Positions 24,224 through 32,134 of a DNA stretch of 64,000 bases are shown one piece after another. The notes under the pieces were generated by a model. It did not search any database and was not told where the DNA came from. It worked only from the letters and a program-made list of their open reading frames with translations. Within the stretch, counting starts at the first letter, position 1; every line of letters starts with the position of its first letter. A program made the translations under genes and the position numbers. This DNA comes from Croceivirga thetidis. GTDB taxonomy: Bacteria > Bacteroidota > Bacteroidia > Flavobacteriales > Flavobacteriaceae. Location: NCBI RefSeq assembly GCF_012272815.1, contig NZ_JAAWWL010000002.1:960280-1024279 (forward strand), written 5' to 3'.

Positions 24224-24238
24224 CCTAGGGTAAACCCT
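24224..24238 (+). promoter_or_regulatory. palindrome CCTAGGGTAAACCCT ahead of kinase operon
   Basis: AGGGT-AA-ACCCT (24227-24238) is a perfect inverted repeat preceded by CCT. An equivalent CCTAGGGTTTACCCT lies at 26908. The centre is about 86 bases before the kinase start and about 68 bases before its predicted transcription start, a typical distance for NarL/LuxR-type activators. It is the best candidate for a binding site of the adjacent response regulator. Confidence 0.6.
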
Positions 24239-24287
24239 GAATTTCATTTTAGCCATTAACCCTCAAAAGTGTATCTTTTAAGAACCA

Positions 24288-24295
24288 TACTTTTG
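24288..24295 (+). promoter_or_regulatory. -7 element TACTTTTG of kinase operon
   Basis: TACTTTTG matches TAnnTTTG exactly; a second weaker TATCTTTT is at 24272. No TTTG is present at -33, which would fit a promoter that needs an activator. Confidence 0.5.
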
Positions 24296-24318
24296 AAAAA
24301 CAACCCAATATTCCAAGT

Positions 24319-26265
24319 GTGATAACAAGACAACTACTTTTTGTGGTGCTTTTAATATCAATGGTGGACATTGCTAATTCTCAACAGCGGGAAATTGACA
24401 GTGTAAAGCAACTTTTAAATAAAGGGTTGCCGGGAAAAGAAGAAGTTGATGCGTTATTATCCGTTTCTGAATGGTACCAAACGATTAATTTGGATTCATT
24501 TCTTTTCTATTCAAAAAAAACAACTAAGGCATCACGTTTAAACGAAAATGCCTTTTTGGCTAAAGCTTACAACAATTACGGCTTAGCGCTATATTATAAT
24601 TCCAATTTGGATTCGGCCGAATACTATTTTAAGGAGTCCTTAAGCATATTCCAGACAAATCCCGATTCCATATCCATGGCTAGCATTTATTCCAATCTTG
24701 CATTGATTTATGGGAATTCAACCAATATGGAAAAGGAAATTGAGTATAATCTATTAGCAATAAATTATGTTGAGAACAATTATAACGAAGTCAGCAGACT
24801 ATACTTTAATCTTGCATATTCTTATCTCAATGCGGGTTTACGCGATGAAGCCCTTAATTACCTGAACAAAGCTTATTCAACAAGTAAAAAATCGAATAAC
24901 ACAATGGTACTGGGAGCTGCCATGGTTAATCTAGCAGAATTTTACTTAAAAGAAGAGGAATTCTCAAAAGCGAAGAAATATTTAAAGGAGGCCGATTCAT
25001 TATGTCAAGCAACAAACAATATTCAAAGTTGTTATTTGGTCAACGTTCTTTGGGGTTACTTTAACTCAGAGCAAAAAGAATTTAATAAGGCCAGAAAGGA
25101 CTTTGAAATGGCCAACCAATTGGCAAAAGAAATCAACAATAATTATTTTTTGATAGAAAGTTATGGTCTACTAGGAAGAAATGAATTGTTACAAAAGAAC
25201 TATTATCGAGCAAACAAGAATTTTAAATCCTTTGACAGTTTATACAAAAAAAACCCGATACCTTCCTTAGGGGTCGAATTCTTAAAGGACTGGTCCAGAA
25301 CTGAAGCAGCTCTTCAAAATTTCAATAGGTCTTACGAATTATTAAACTCATATCATGCTTTGAAAGACTCTTTTTATATGAAAGAAAAAAGAGAAGTATT
25401 AGTCAATGCTGAGAAAAAGTATGAAGCCGAAAAGAAGGAAAGGGAAATAGCTGAGCAAGAAGTTACCATTAAAGAACAAGAATTAACCTTAGCCAAAAAA
25501 CAACGCCAATTAGCGCTATGGGGCGGATTAGGTGGCGTATTAGCAATCTTATTGACGGTAAGTTTTTGGTTGAACAAAGAGCGCCAAAAACGAAAAGAAC
25601 AAGAAATCACCAATCTCAAGAACCAACAAGAAATCATTCGGTTGGAATCATTGGTTTCTGGTGAAGAGAAAGAACGGGTGCGTTTGGCGCAGGACTTGCA
25701 TGACGGTATCAATGGCGATTTATCCGTAATCAAGTTTAAGGTAGATTCATTAAATCGTAAGAAACTAAATAAGAGTGAATCAGAGACTGTTGAGAATACT
25801 TTGGGAATGCTTGACAATGCCATTGACCAAGTACGTCGTATATCCCATAATTTGGCACCACCCTCCCTTCAAAACTTTAACTTAAATGAGGCCATAACCC
25901 AACATTTGGGTAAAATTCAATTGGCAAATAAGGTAACAATCGACTTTCAGACGTTTGGTGAACAGCCCAGCTTTTCTGTTGAACAAGAGACTGCTATTTA
26001 CCGTATCGTTCAAGAATTACTGAACAATATTGTTAAGCATGCAGAAGCCACCGAAACATTGGTACAACTAAACCATACCGCTGACTTTACAGAATTGGTG
26101 ATTGAAGACAATGGAAAAGGGTTTGATACCAAAATTTCAAAGAGTGGAATTGGCCTTCAAAACATTGCCTCACGCGTGGCCTTCTTAAAAGGAGATTTGA
26201 AAATTGAGTCCTCTGGTGAAGGAAGCACCTTTACCATCACCCTTCCTAAATCCAGTTTCGCATGA
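24319..26265 (+). CDS. TPR-containing sensor histidine kinase (HisKA_3 type)
   Basis: 648 residues, starting at GTG 24319 (no ATG precedes the signal peptide). Signal peptide about residues 1-21; periplasmic part with roughly six tetratricopeptide repeats (about 40-360; e.g. YNNYGLALYYNSNLDSAEYYF); a coiled coil; one membrane helix near 398-418 (LALWGGLGGVLAILLTVSFWL minus its last residue); then a dimerisation/phospho-acceptor domain with His461 in RLAQDLHDGING, and a HATPase_c domain (ELLNNIVKHAEAT, VIEDNGKGFD, GIGLQNIASRV). This NarX/LiaS-like class pairs with LuxR-type regulators. Signal unknown; the TPRs may bind a partner protein or peptide. It overlaps the regulator gene by four bases (ATGA). 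Confidence 0.9.
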   Translation: MITRQLLFVVLLISMVDIANSQQREIDSVKQLLNKGLPGKEEVDALLSVSEWYQTINLDSFLFYSKKTTKASRLNENAFLAKAYNNYGLALYYNSNLDSAEYYFKESLSIFQTNPDSISMASIYSNLALIYGNSTNMEKEIEYNLLAINYVENNYNEVSRLYFNLAYSYLNAGLRDEALNYLNKAYSTSKKSNNTMVLGAAMVNLAEFYLKEEEFSKAKKYLKEADSLCQATNNIQSCYLVNVLWGYFNSEQKEFNKARKDFEMANQLAKEINNNYFLIESYGLLGRNELLQKNYYRANKNFKSFDSLYKKNPIPSLGVEFLKDWSRTEAALQNFNRSYELLNSYHALKDSFYMKEKREVLVNAEKKYEAEKKEREIAEQEVTIKEQELTLAKKQRQLALWGGLGGVLAILLTVSFWLNKERQKRKEQEITNLKNQQEIIRLESLVSGEEKERVRLAQDLHDGINGDLSVIKFKVDSLNRKKLNKSESETVENTLGMLDNAIDQVRRISHNLAPPSLQNFNLNEAITQHLGKIQLANKVTIDFQTFGEQPSFSVEQETAIYRIVQELLNNIVKHAEATETLVQLNHTADFTELVIEDNGKGFDTKISKSGIGLQNIASRVAFLKGDLKIESSGEGSTFTITLPKSSFA

Positions 26266-26897
26266 TAACCGTGGGTATTCTTGATGACCACCAAATGATT
26301 TTAGAAGGTTTGGCCACGATGCTGTCAGAATTCAATGACATAGAAGTAGCTGGTAGTTGGTCCAATCCCGTATTATGTGAAGAAGACCTGAAAACCGAGC
26401 AACCAAATGTGCTGTTGTTGGATATCAACCTAAAAACGGCAAATGGCATAGAACTCTGTTCGGAATGGTCCAAGTCCTATCCTGAAATGAAGATAATTGC
26501 AGTTTCCAATTACAACGAGTCAGGTTTTATCAAGAATATGTTGCGCAATGGTGCTAAAAGTTATTTGCTAAAAAATACCAATAAGAACGAATTGGCCGAG
26601 ACCATCAGATTGGTTGATAAAGGCAATCAATACTTACCTCGAGCAATTGAAACCATCTTATTGCAAGACTCTTTGGGTACCCCAAAACCGAAAGGCTCCA
26701 TTCCCAAACTCACGCGTCGCGAAAAAGAAATACTACAGCATATCTCTGAAGAATTTACCAATGCAGAGATTGCCAATAAACTTTTTGTAAGTATTAAAAC
26801 GGTCGAAAGTCACCGCACCAATCTGCTTTCCAAATTTGGGGTAAAAAATACGGCAGGTCTTATCAAGGCAGCAATGAATGCCGGTCTTATATCCTAA
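26262..26897 (+). CDS. NarL/LuxR-family response regulator
   Basis: 211 residues. Receiver domain residues 1-120 with acidic pocket DD (LDDHQ), phospho-acceptor Asp54 (VLLLDINLK), a conserved Ser (AVSNYNESG) and Lys (SYLLKNTN). The C-terminal LuxR-type helix-turn-helix (about 145-208) has LTRREKEILQHISEEFTNAE, then LFVSIKTVESHRTNLLSKF. Its start overlaps the kinase stop, so the two are translated together and form a two-component pair. The identical palindromes upstream of the kinase and 80 bases upstream of the next operon make autoregulation and control of the secreted-protein genes the leading hypothesis. Confidence 0.93.
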   Translation: MITVGILDDHQMILEGLATMLSEFNDIEVAGSWSNPVLCEEDLKTEQPNVLLLDINLKTANGIELCSEWSKSYPEMKIIAVSNYNESGFIKNMLRNGAKSYLLKNTNKNELAETIRLVDKGNQYLPRAIETILLQDSLGTPKPKGSIPKLTRREKEILQHISEEFTNAEIANKLFVSIKTVESHRTNLLSKFGVKNTAGLIKAAMNAGLIS

Positions 26898-26907
26898 TTT
26901 CCAAAAA

Positions 26908-26922
26908 CCTAGGGTTTACCCT
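26908..26922 (+). promoter_or_regulatory. palindrome CCTAGGGTTTACCCT ahead of secreted-protein operon
   Basis: AGGGT-TT-ACCCT (26911-26922) is a perfect inverted repeat preceded by CCT, differing from the site at 24224 only in the two central bases. The centre is 88 bases from the ATG at 27005, against 86 bases for the kinase operon. A shared regulator, most simply the response regulator encoded just before it, is inferred. Confidence 0.6.
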
Positions 26923-27004
26923 AATTCACTGAAATACACTATTCAACTGATTTTTTGAGGTTGCGCAATACTGACCTTGCAGGAGTATTTAAAACCTATC
27001 AAAA

Positions 27005-28780
27005 ATGAAAAAATCAGTATTGCTTTTCGCCCTTTTTATGGCACTAAGCTGTGCCAAGGAAGAGAATATGGAGCCTTTAATCGTTCAAGAAGAACCTGAG
27101 GAAGAAATCATAGATCAGGTTGATGATGAAGATAATAACGCTCCAGAAAAAGCCATCCTAATTGCCCCTTTGAATGGAGAGACCGTAAATCAATTCTTAG
27201 ATGTTGTACTCAAGTGGGAAGGTAGGGATTCGGATGAAGATGATCTTACCTATGACGTTTTTTTAGGAACTGACCCAACAAATCTAGAACAGGTTGGCGA
27301 GAGTATTGAAGTTGACAGCTTGGTAATAGACCGTCTTGACACAGGGATAGAGTATTTCTGGGAAATTGTATCGAAAGATGCTGACGAAACTGAAAGCACT
27401 TCTGAATTATCGGGCTTTACAATCTATGAAAAAGTGTTTGAGGGTTCTTTAAATTTTAGCGAACAATCTGATATTGAAACTTTTATAAACGAAGGTTTTA
27501 CCAAAATCAATGGTGCTCTAGAAATTAAAGAATTGGTAGATATTACCAATCTTACGAATCTCAATCGTATCACTGGACTCCTAGCCATTCAATATACCTC
27601 TTTGACTAATTTGGATGGTTTACAGAACCTGATTGAAATTGGGGGATTACTTTCAATAGAAGGAAATTCCCTATTAACCAGTATATCAGAACTTTCATCT
27701 GTTAGAGGAATAAATGAGCAGGTATCTATACTATCTAATGAAAGGTTAGAAAGCTTAATCGGCCTAGAAGGGGTTGGTTCTCTACAGTTAAATCTTGAAA
27801 TCATTGGAAATAACCGACTTCAAAACCTTGAAGGATTGGAGAATGTTGTTTCGCTTGGAGGTGAACTAATTATCAATGACAATGCCAATTTGTTGACTAT
27901 AGCTTCCTTAGGTCAATTAGAATCAGCAGACGCAATTTCGGTTGAGGACAATCAGCGTTTGGTAAGTTTGGATGGTTTGCAAAATATAAGTGATATAGCC
28001 TATCAACTAAGCATTGAATCAAATCCAAACTTGCAAGAAGTCAATGTCTTTGATAATCTAGTTCAAGTTGGGGAGGAACTGAGTATTTTCCAAAACACTA
28101 ACCTAAAGGAGCTATCTGGCTTCAATCAATTAAAATCAGTTCCAAGAATCGCCATAATCGCAAATAATAATTTAGAAACAGTATCTGGATTTGATCAACT
28201 GAACGGCGAAAATAGTGAGGTCATTTTTGAATCCGTTAGTGCTGTTCAAACCTTTGAAGGGTTTTCTGGAATTGATAGGATGCGACATTTAAGACTGAAT
28301 GGTATTCGAAACTTAATTGATTTTGAAGCTTTTGCGAATCTTAATTCGGTTACAAATCTTTCTATTGGAAATACCAATTTCAAATCACTAGAGTTTTTTA
28401 AACACCTGGAAGGAATTGAAAATCTTACCGTTGATCAGAACAGTGATTTGATCGAAATTTCATTTGAGAATTTAACTTCACTAAAAAATCTCAAACTTGC
28501 TGAAAATTCGAAGCTTGATATACTCCGTTTTCCCCAATTAGAACAGATTAATGAAGACCTAAAACTCACTTCTAACCCTGCATTGAAAACCCTAGATGGT
28601 TTCACTTCTCTAAGCCAGGTTGGAGGCGAATTAAGTTTTCAAGGCAATGGACTTATTGATTATTGTACCCTACAAAACGTTGCCCGAGAACATTTAGAAA
28701 ATCAAAAAGAAGCGATAATAGTCAATAACGGATTCAATCCTACTATCAAAATGATTGCCGCTGGGCAATGCAAGCAATAA
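27005..28780 (+). CDS. leucine-rich-repeat surface lipoprotein
   Basis: 591 residues. Lipoprotein signal FMALSCAKE, then an acidic linker (EEPEEEIIDQVDDEDNN) and a fibronectin-III-like domain (about residues 50-145; PLNGETVNQFLDVVLKWEG). From about residue 165 to the C-terminus it consists of irregular leucine-rich repeats of the receptor-L-domain type, in which NLDGLQNL..IGGLLSIEGN-like units recur about every 22-25 residues. Such repeats form solenoids that bind proteins or surfaces. It heads a four-gene run of exported proteins with a candidate response-regulator site upstream. Function unknown; adhesion or ligand recognition are possibilities. Confidence 0.8.
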   Translation: MKKSVLLFALFMALSCAKEENMEPLIVQEEPEEEIIDQVDDEDNNAPEKAILIAPLNGETVNQFLDVVLKWEGRDSDEDDLTYDVFLGTDPTNLEQVGESIEVDSLVIDRLDTGIEYFWEIVSKDADETESTSELSGFTIYEKVFEGSLNFSEQSDIETFINEGFTKINGALEIKELVDITNLTNLNRITGLLAIQYTSLTNLDGLQNLIEIGGLLSIEGNSLLTSISELSSVRGINEQVSILSNERLESLIGLEGVGSLQLNLEIIGNNRLQNLEGLENVVSLGGELIINDNANLLTIASLGQLESADAISVEDNQRLVSLDGLQNISDIAYQLSIESNPNLQEVNVFDNLVQVGEELSIFQNTNLKELSGFNQLKSVPRIAIIANNNLETVSGFDQLNGENSEVIFESVSAVQTFEGFSGIDRMRHLRLNGIRNLIDFEAFANLNSVTNLSIGNTNFKSLEFFKHLEGIENLTVDQNSDLIEISFENLTSLKNLKLAENSKLDILRFPQLEQINEDLKLTSNPALKTLDGFTSLSQVGGELSFQGNGLIDYCTLQNVAREHLENQKEAIIVNNGFNPTIKMIAAGQCKQ

Positions 28781-28833
28781 TTAACCCTTAAAATATTAAC
28801 CAGTCAGTTTTTGCTGACACAAAATTCAATACA

Positions 28834-29253
28834 ATGAAAAATACAATTCTATTCAGTCTGTTTCTAATCTTAAGTATAAACATGGGTTTGGCCCAACAAA
28901 ACGGGATCAACAAAATTCGTAGTGCACCATTACACTCAGGTGAATCGAGAACCTATCAGGCACCTTATAAAGACCTCGTAAAATACGCCAGACAATCTGT
29001 TACTGAATCGGGCCTAATCATTGAATCTTCTGAAAAAATAGATGATACCACCTATATGATCATTGGCAAAGCGAAGACTTCTGCTTTTAGTTGGGGAGAA
29101 TTGGTTCGCGTGGTTTTAATCGATAATGTTGAAAAAGTAACTGTGCGGGTTTACAGTAAAAGACGCTTAAAACTGAATCTGGCTGCTAAAGGGAATTATA
29201 CCCAGACCATTCTATCCAACATTGAAGCGAAACTCGATTTTGAGCTGGAGTAA
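28834..29253 (+). CDS. small exported protein, function unknown
   Basis: 139 residues: signal peptide (residues 1-20, cleavage at GLAQQ), then a compact alpha/beta domain of about 110 residues (YKDLVKYARQSVTESGLIIESSEK, TTYMIIGKAKTSAFSWGELVRVVL, VRVYSKRRLKLNL). The pattern of alternating helix and strands with a final VRVYSKRRLK strand resembles small periplasmic beta-sheet proteins, but I do not recognise a named family. It is 53 bases after the leucine-rich-repeat lipoprotein and 17 bases before the next gene, probably in the same transcription unit. Confidence 0.65.
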   Translation: MKNTILFSLFLILSINMGLAQQNGINKIRSAPLHSGESRTYQAPYKDLVKYARQSVTESGLIIESSEKIDDTTYMIIGKAKTSAFSWGELVRVVLIDNVEKVTVRVYSKRRLKLNLAAKGNYTQTILSNIEAKLDFELE

Positions 29254-29270
29254 TTGTAAATGCTACTAAA

Positions 29271-30134
29271 ATGAAAAAGTTATTAAATGTATTATTCATA
29301 TTGACGACTTTAAACAGTATTTCTCAATTTACAGGCCAAGTAGACTACCAACAATATGGTATTTCGTTTACCATACCCCATAATTGGATTGGCCAAGAGA
29401 CCGAAGACATTTTTGTAATGAGCTCGTCAAAAGAAGCGGGGCTATTGATTCTAATGTTCCATCCTGAAAAAAACCAAGAAGAGTTGTTGAATAAAATGAA
29501 TTTAGGCCTGCAAGATGGAGCTGTAAACCTACGACCTTCGGGACCCTTGCAAATGGTTGGAGAAAATCAAGTCGAAGGAATGTATAGCGGAATGTTGGAC
29601 GGGCAAAACGTAAAAGGTAAAGTGATTGCTTTAATTAATGCGCATGGTAGGGGAATAGCAGTTTTTTCATTGGTAAACGAAACCAGATATACCAAACGAA
29701 CCAATGAATTGGCAAAACTTGTTGCTTCATCAGTAGCTTTTAAAAAAGCGAATCCGAATGTAGTATTGTCCTCACCATATTTAGAAGAAGCAAAGGCCGA
29801 GTTGGTCGGTTACAAACTGACGTACATGGAGAGCTATTATTCAAATACGCCTGGCGGTGGCGGATATGAGCGAAAACGGGTACTCAACCTATGCTCAAAT
29901 GGACTGTTTACTTTTTATGGAGGCAGCTATTTGAACTTTCCCGACCCGAACTGGGACCCCATGCACCAAAATGCCAAAGGACATGGCACTTATGAAATCC
30001 TTGAAGATAATGGGGATATCTATCTACAACTCAACTATAATGACGGTGAGTACGAAAGTCTTAAATGCACCTATGACGACGGTGTCTATTTGAATGGCGG
30101 ACGTTACTACCGTGGTGAAGTTGACTGTTTTTAA
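29271..30134 (+). CDS. exported two-domain protein, function unknown
   Basis: 287 residues. Short signal peptide (about residues 1-18). Residues 22-160 look like a PsbP/DcrB-like domain: YGISFTIPHNWIGQETEDIF opens with the 'GISFxxPxxW' pattern of that fold and it ends in a helix (TNELAKLVASSVAF). Residues 175-287 form a beta-rich domain with aromatic-rich strands (LFTFYGGSYLNFPDPNWDP; GTYEILEDNGDIYLQLNY; YLNGGRYYRG) resembling lipocalin-like strand patterns in bacterial exported proteins. It lies in the presumptive regulator-controlled operon. No function can be assigned. Confidence 0.65.
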   Translation: MKKLLNVLFILTTLNSISQFTGQVDYQQYGISFTIPHNWIGQETEDIFVMSSSKEAGLLILMFHPEKNQEELLNKMNLGLQDGAVNLRPSGPLQMVGENQVEGMYSGMLDGQNVKGKVIALINAHGRGIAVFSLVNETRYTKRTNELAKLVASSVAFKKANPNVVLSSPYLEEAKAELVGYKLTYMESYYSNTPGGGGYERKRVLNLCSNGLFTFYGGSYLNFPDPNWDPMHQNAKGHGTYEILEDNGDIYLQLNYNDGEYESLKCTYDDGVYLNGGRYYRGEVDCF

Positions 30135-30153
30135 CCAATAAATTTAGAATGTT

Positions 30154-32130
30154 ATGAAACTTAAATATATATGTTTTTTCGTCCTTATCGGAATTTTAGG
30201 ATGTTCCAAAGAAGAATATAAAGAAAATGAAAATGATTCGACATCAAATCAAGTTGAACGTTTTGAAGTTACTATTGATTTGCCAAATAATTCGAGCTTT
30301 CAATTCAATGAGCTAAGCATTGCAACTCCTTTCCAATCTATAAACTTAGACTCCGGGACAGCTTCAATAAAATCGCCTCAGGTCACTTATTACACTTCCT
30401 TTGTGAGCACCAACGAACAAATTGTTCTTATGGGATACCATGGCCCTGGCAGTGAAGGCACTACAATTGATTGCAATTCGACCCTTTTATCACTTGTCAT
30501 GGGTTCAATGTCACTATTTAGTTTTCCAATAGACATGAAAAAAGAATTAATTCCTATCATTCTAGAAAAACCTTCATTTGTTGTTTTAAGTAACTATATG
30601 CAAACTAGGCTTGAAAATGGTAGCCTACCCATCGAAGAATCGAACCCTGAGTTTACTAACTTGTACCATCAACTCTTAGCAAGCCTTTTTTCTGATGAGC
30701 AAATTAGCAACAAAATAGCAAGAAGCCTCAGTGATAATCCTCCACTTGAGTATAGGACCATTAATAACCAAGTTACTTTAGTCAACCCTGGATTTAGTTT
30801 TGCTACAGTAGTTGGATTATATAAAGATGGTAACAAAATAGGGTTAGATAAAATACTGGGAGGTGTAAACTTTGTTCCTACCAATTTAGGTTCGATTTTA
30901 TCTCAAGGTTCAAGTGCCATTGGTTTTACTGATTTACCAATAGCATTAAATGACGTTGAAGAATCATTTACATTTCAGAGTGATGGTATCTACGAATTAA
31001 GGGTAAGAACCGGTTGCCCGAAAGATTTTGAATCACTCCAAAATGATGAAGAAGCGTTAAATGCCCTACGGGAGAATTTAGCTTCTTGGGCGTATACGAT
31101 TCTACTCGAGATAATACCTTGGGATGAATTGATTGAAAATGGTTTGCAAATCAGCAATTTTGCACAATGTCTTTTAGGTATTATCCCAGAGGTGGTGGAG
31201 GGTTACGGTAATCTATCAAATCTTGAACCGGGCATAACAGCCGCAGATATGTTTGGTGTTTGCATGAATATCGTTGGAGAAGTAATTGGAATTTCTTTAA
31301 CCTTAGCAGAAAACTGTCTTGCATTCGTTGAAGGTTCAGGTAGCTCGTACACAGATAGTTTAGACCGTTTTACCAGAATATTGGGTCGTATAGGGTTAAT
31401 AGGCAATACCTTAAACCTTGGTGTTGGCCTAGGGCAATGGTTTTATAAAGATGCGCGCATAGATCTTTGCTTTAATGTCGAGGGCGGTGTACTTAACGAA
31501 TGTGAAGAAGATCAGGCGCAAATTTTCCGTGAAATTCAAGACTTTTCTGATAGATCTTTAGTCTTTACAAGAATGAATAGGGCAGTTACTATAGTTAATA
31601 CCGTTTCAGACGGAGATATAGGAGGTAATGCGGTATTCGACAATGAAGGCAATATCATTAGTATTGATTTGAAAGAACTTGGCTTAACAGGTCTTCCTGC
31701 AAGATTTTCAGAACTATCAAAACTCCAGTCTATTTCAATTGAAGGAAATCCGTTGGTTGGGTTTCCAAACCAAATAAATGCACCAGAAACATTAGAATTT
31801 GTAAGGATAATCCATACATGCAATAATGATTATTATGTTTTCCCTGAAATATCCAATCTACCCACAACATTCTTAGAACGTCACTCCAAGATAAAAGTCT
31901 TTGCCTTGGCTGGAACCATTTCCTCAATCCCATTGGAACTAGCTCTTCATCCATCTTTAGAAAATATCGGGGTGGAGAGTTTAGGTTCTTTTGTGCCTGT
32001 ACCCCCTGAAATCTGTGATTCGGGAATCTTTGTAAGCACAAGGAGTTGGTCAGAAACTATATCGTCGAAAAAGGGTTCTAAAAGTGATTGTCTTCTTGAA
32101 GAAATAGGAAATGACAGGTGTGATGATTAA
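30154..32130 (+). CDS. large lipoprotein with C-terminal leucine-rich repeats
   Basis: 658 residues. Lipoprotein signal VLIGILGCSKEE. The middle ~480 residues have no motif I recognise; they contain several hydrophobic stretches (SLFSFPIDM, VVGLYKDGNKIGL) and six or more cysteines in residues 290-460. The C-terminal part (about 500-630) has leucine-rich repeats: SIDLKELGLTGLPARFSELSK, ISIEGNPLVGFPNQI, and SIPLELALHPSLENIGVESL shown here in part. Final residues are Asp/Cys-rich. Like the first gene of the run it is a lipid-anchored repeat protein, which suggests the two act together at the cell surface. It converges on the GH15 gene with a 4-base gap. Confidence 0.7.
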   Translation: MKLKYICFFVLIGILGCSKEEYKENENDSTSNQVERFEVTIDLPNNSSFQFNELSIATPFQSINLDSGTASIKSPQVTYYTSFVSTNEQIVLMGYHGPGSEGTTIDCNSTLLSLVMGSMSLFSFPIDMKKELIPIILEKPSFVVLSNYMQTRLENGSLPIEESNPEFTNLYHQLLASLFSDEQISNKIARSLSDNPPLEYRTINNQVTLVNPGFSFATVVGLYKDGNKIGLDKILGGVNFVPTNLGSILSQGSSAIGFTDLPIALNDVEESFTFQSDGIYELRVRTGCPKDFESLQNDEEALNALRENLASWAYTILLEIIPWDELIENGLQISNFAQCLLGIIPEVVEGYGNLSNLEPGITAADMFGVCMNIVGEVIGISLTLAENCLAFVEGSGSSYTDSLDRFTRILGRIGLIGNTLNLGVGLGQWFYKDARIDLCFNVEGGVLNECEEDQAQIFREIQDFSDRSLVFTRMNRAVTIVNTVSDGDIGGNAVFDNEGNIISIDLKELGLTGLPARFSELSKLQSISIEGNPLVGFPNQINAPETLEFVRIIHTCNNDYYVFPEISNLPTTFLERHSKIKVFALAGTISSIPLELALHPSLENIGVESLGSFVPVPPEICDSGIFVSTRSWSETISSKKGSKSDCLLEEIGNDRCDD

Positions 32131-32134
32131 AAAA

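Noticed and set aside
28803-28818. Hairpin GTCAG...CTGAC upstream of the small exported protein
   Set aside because: Five-pair stem without a T-run after it; too weak for a terminator or attenuator claim.
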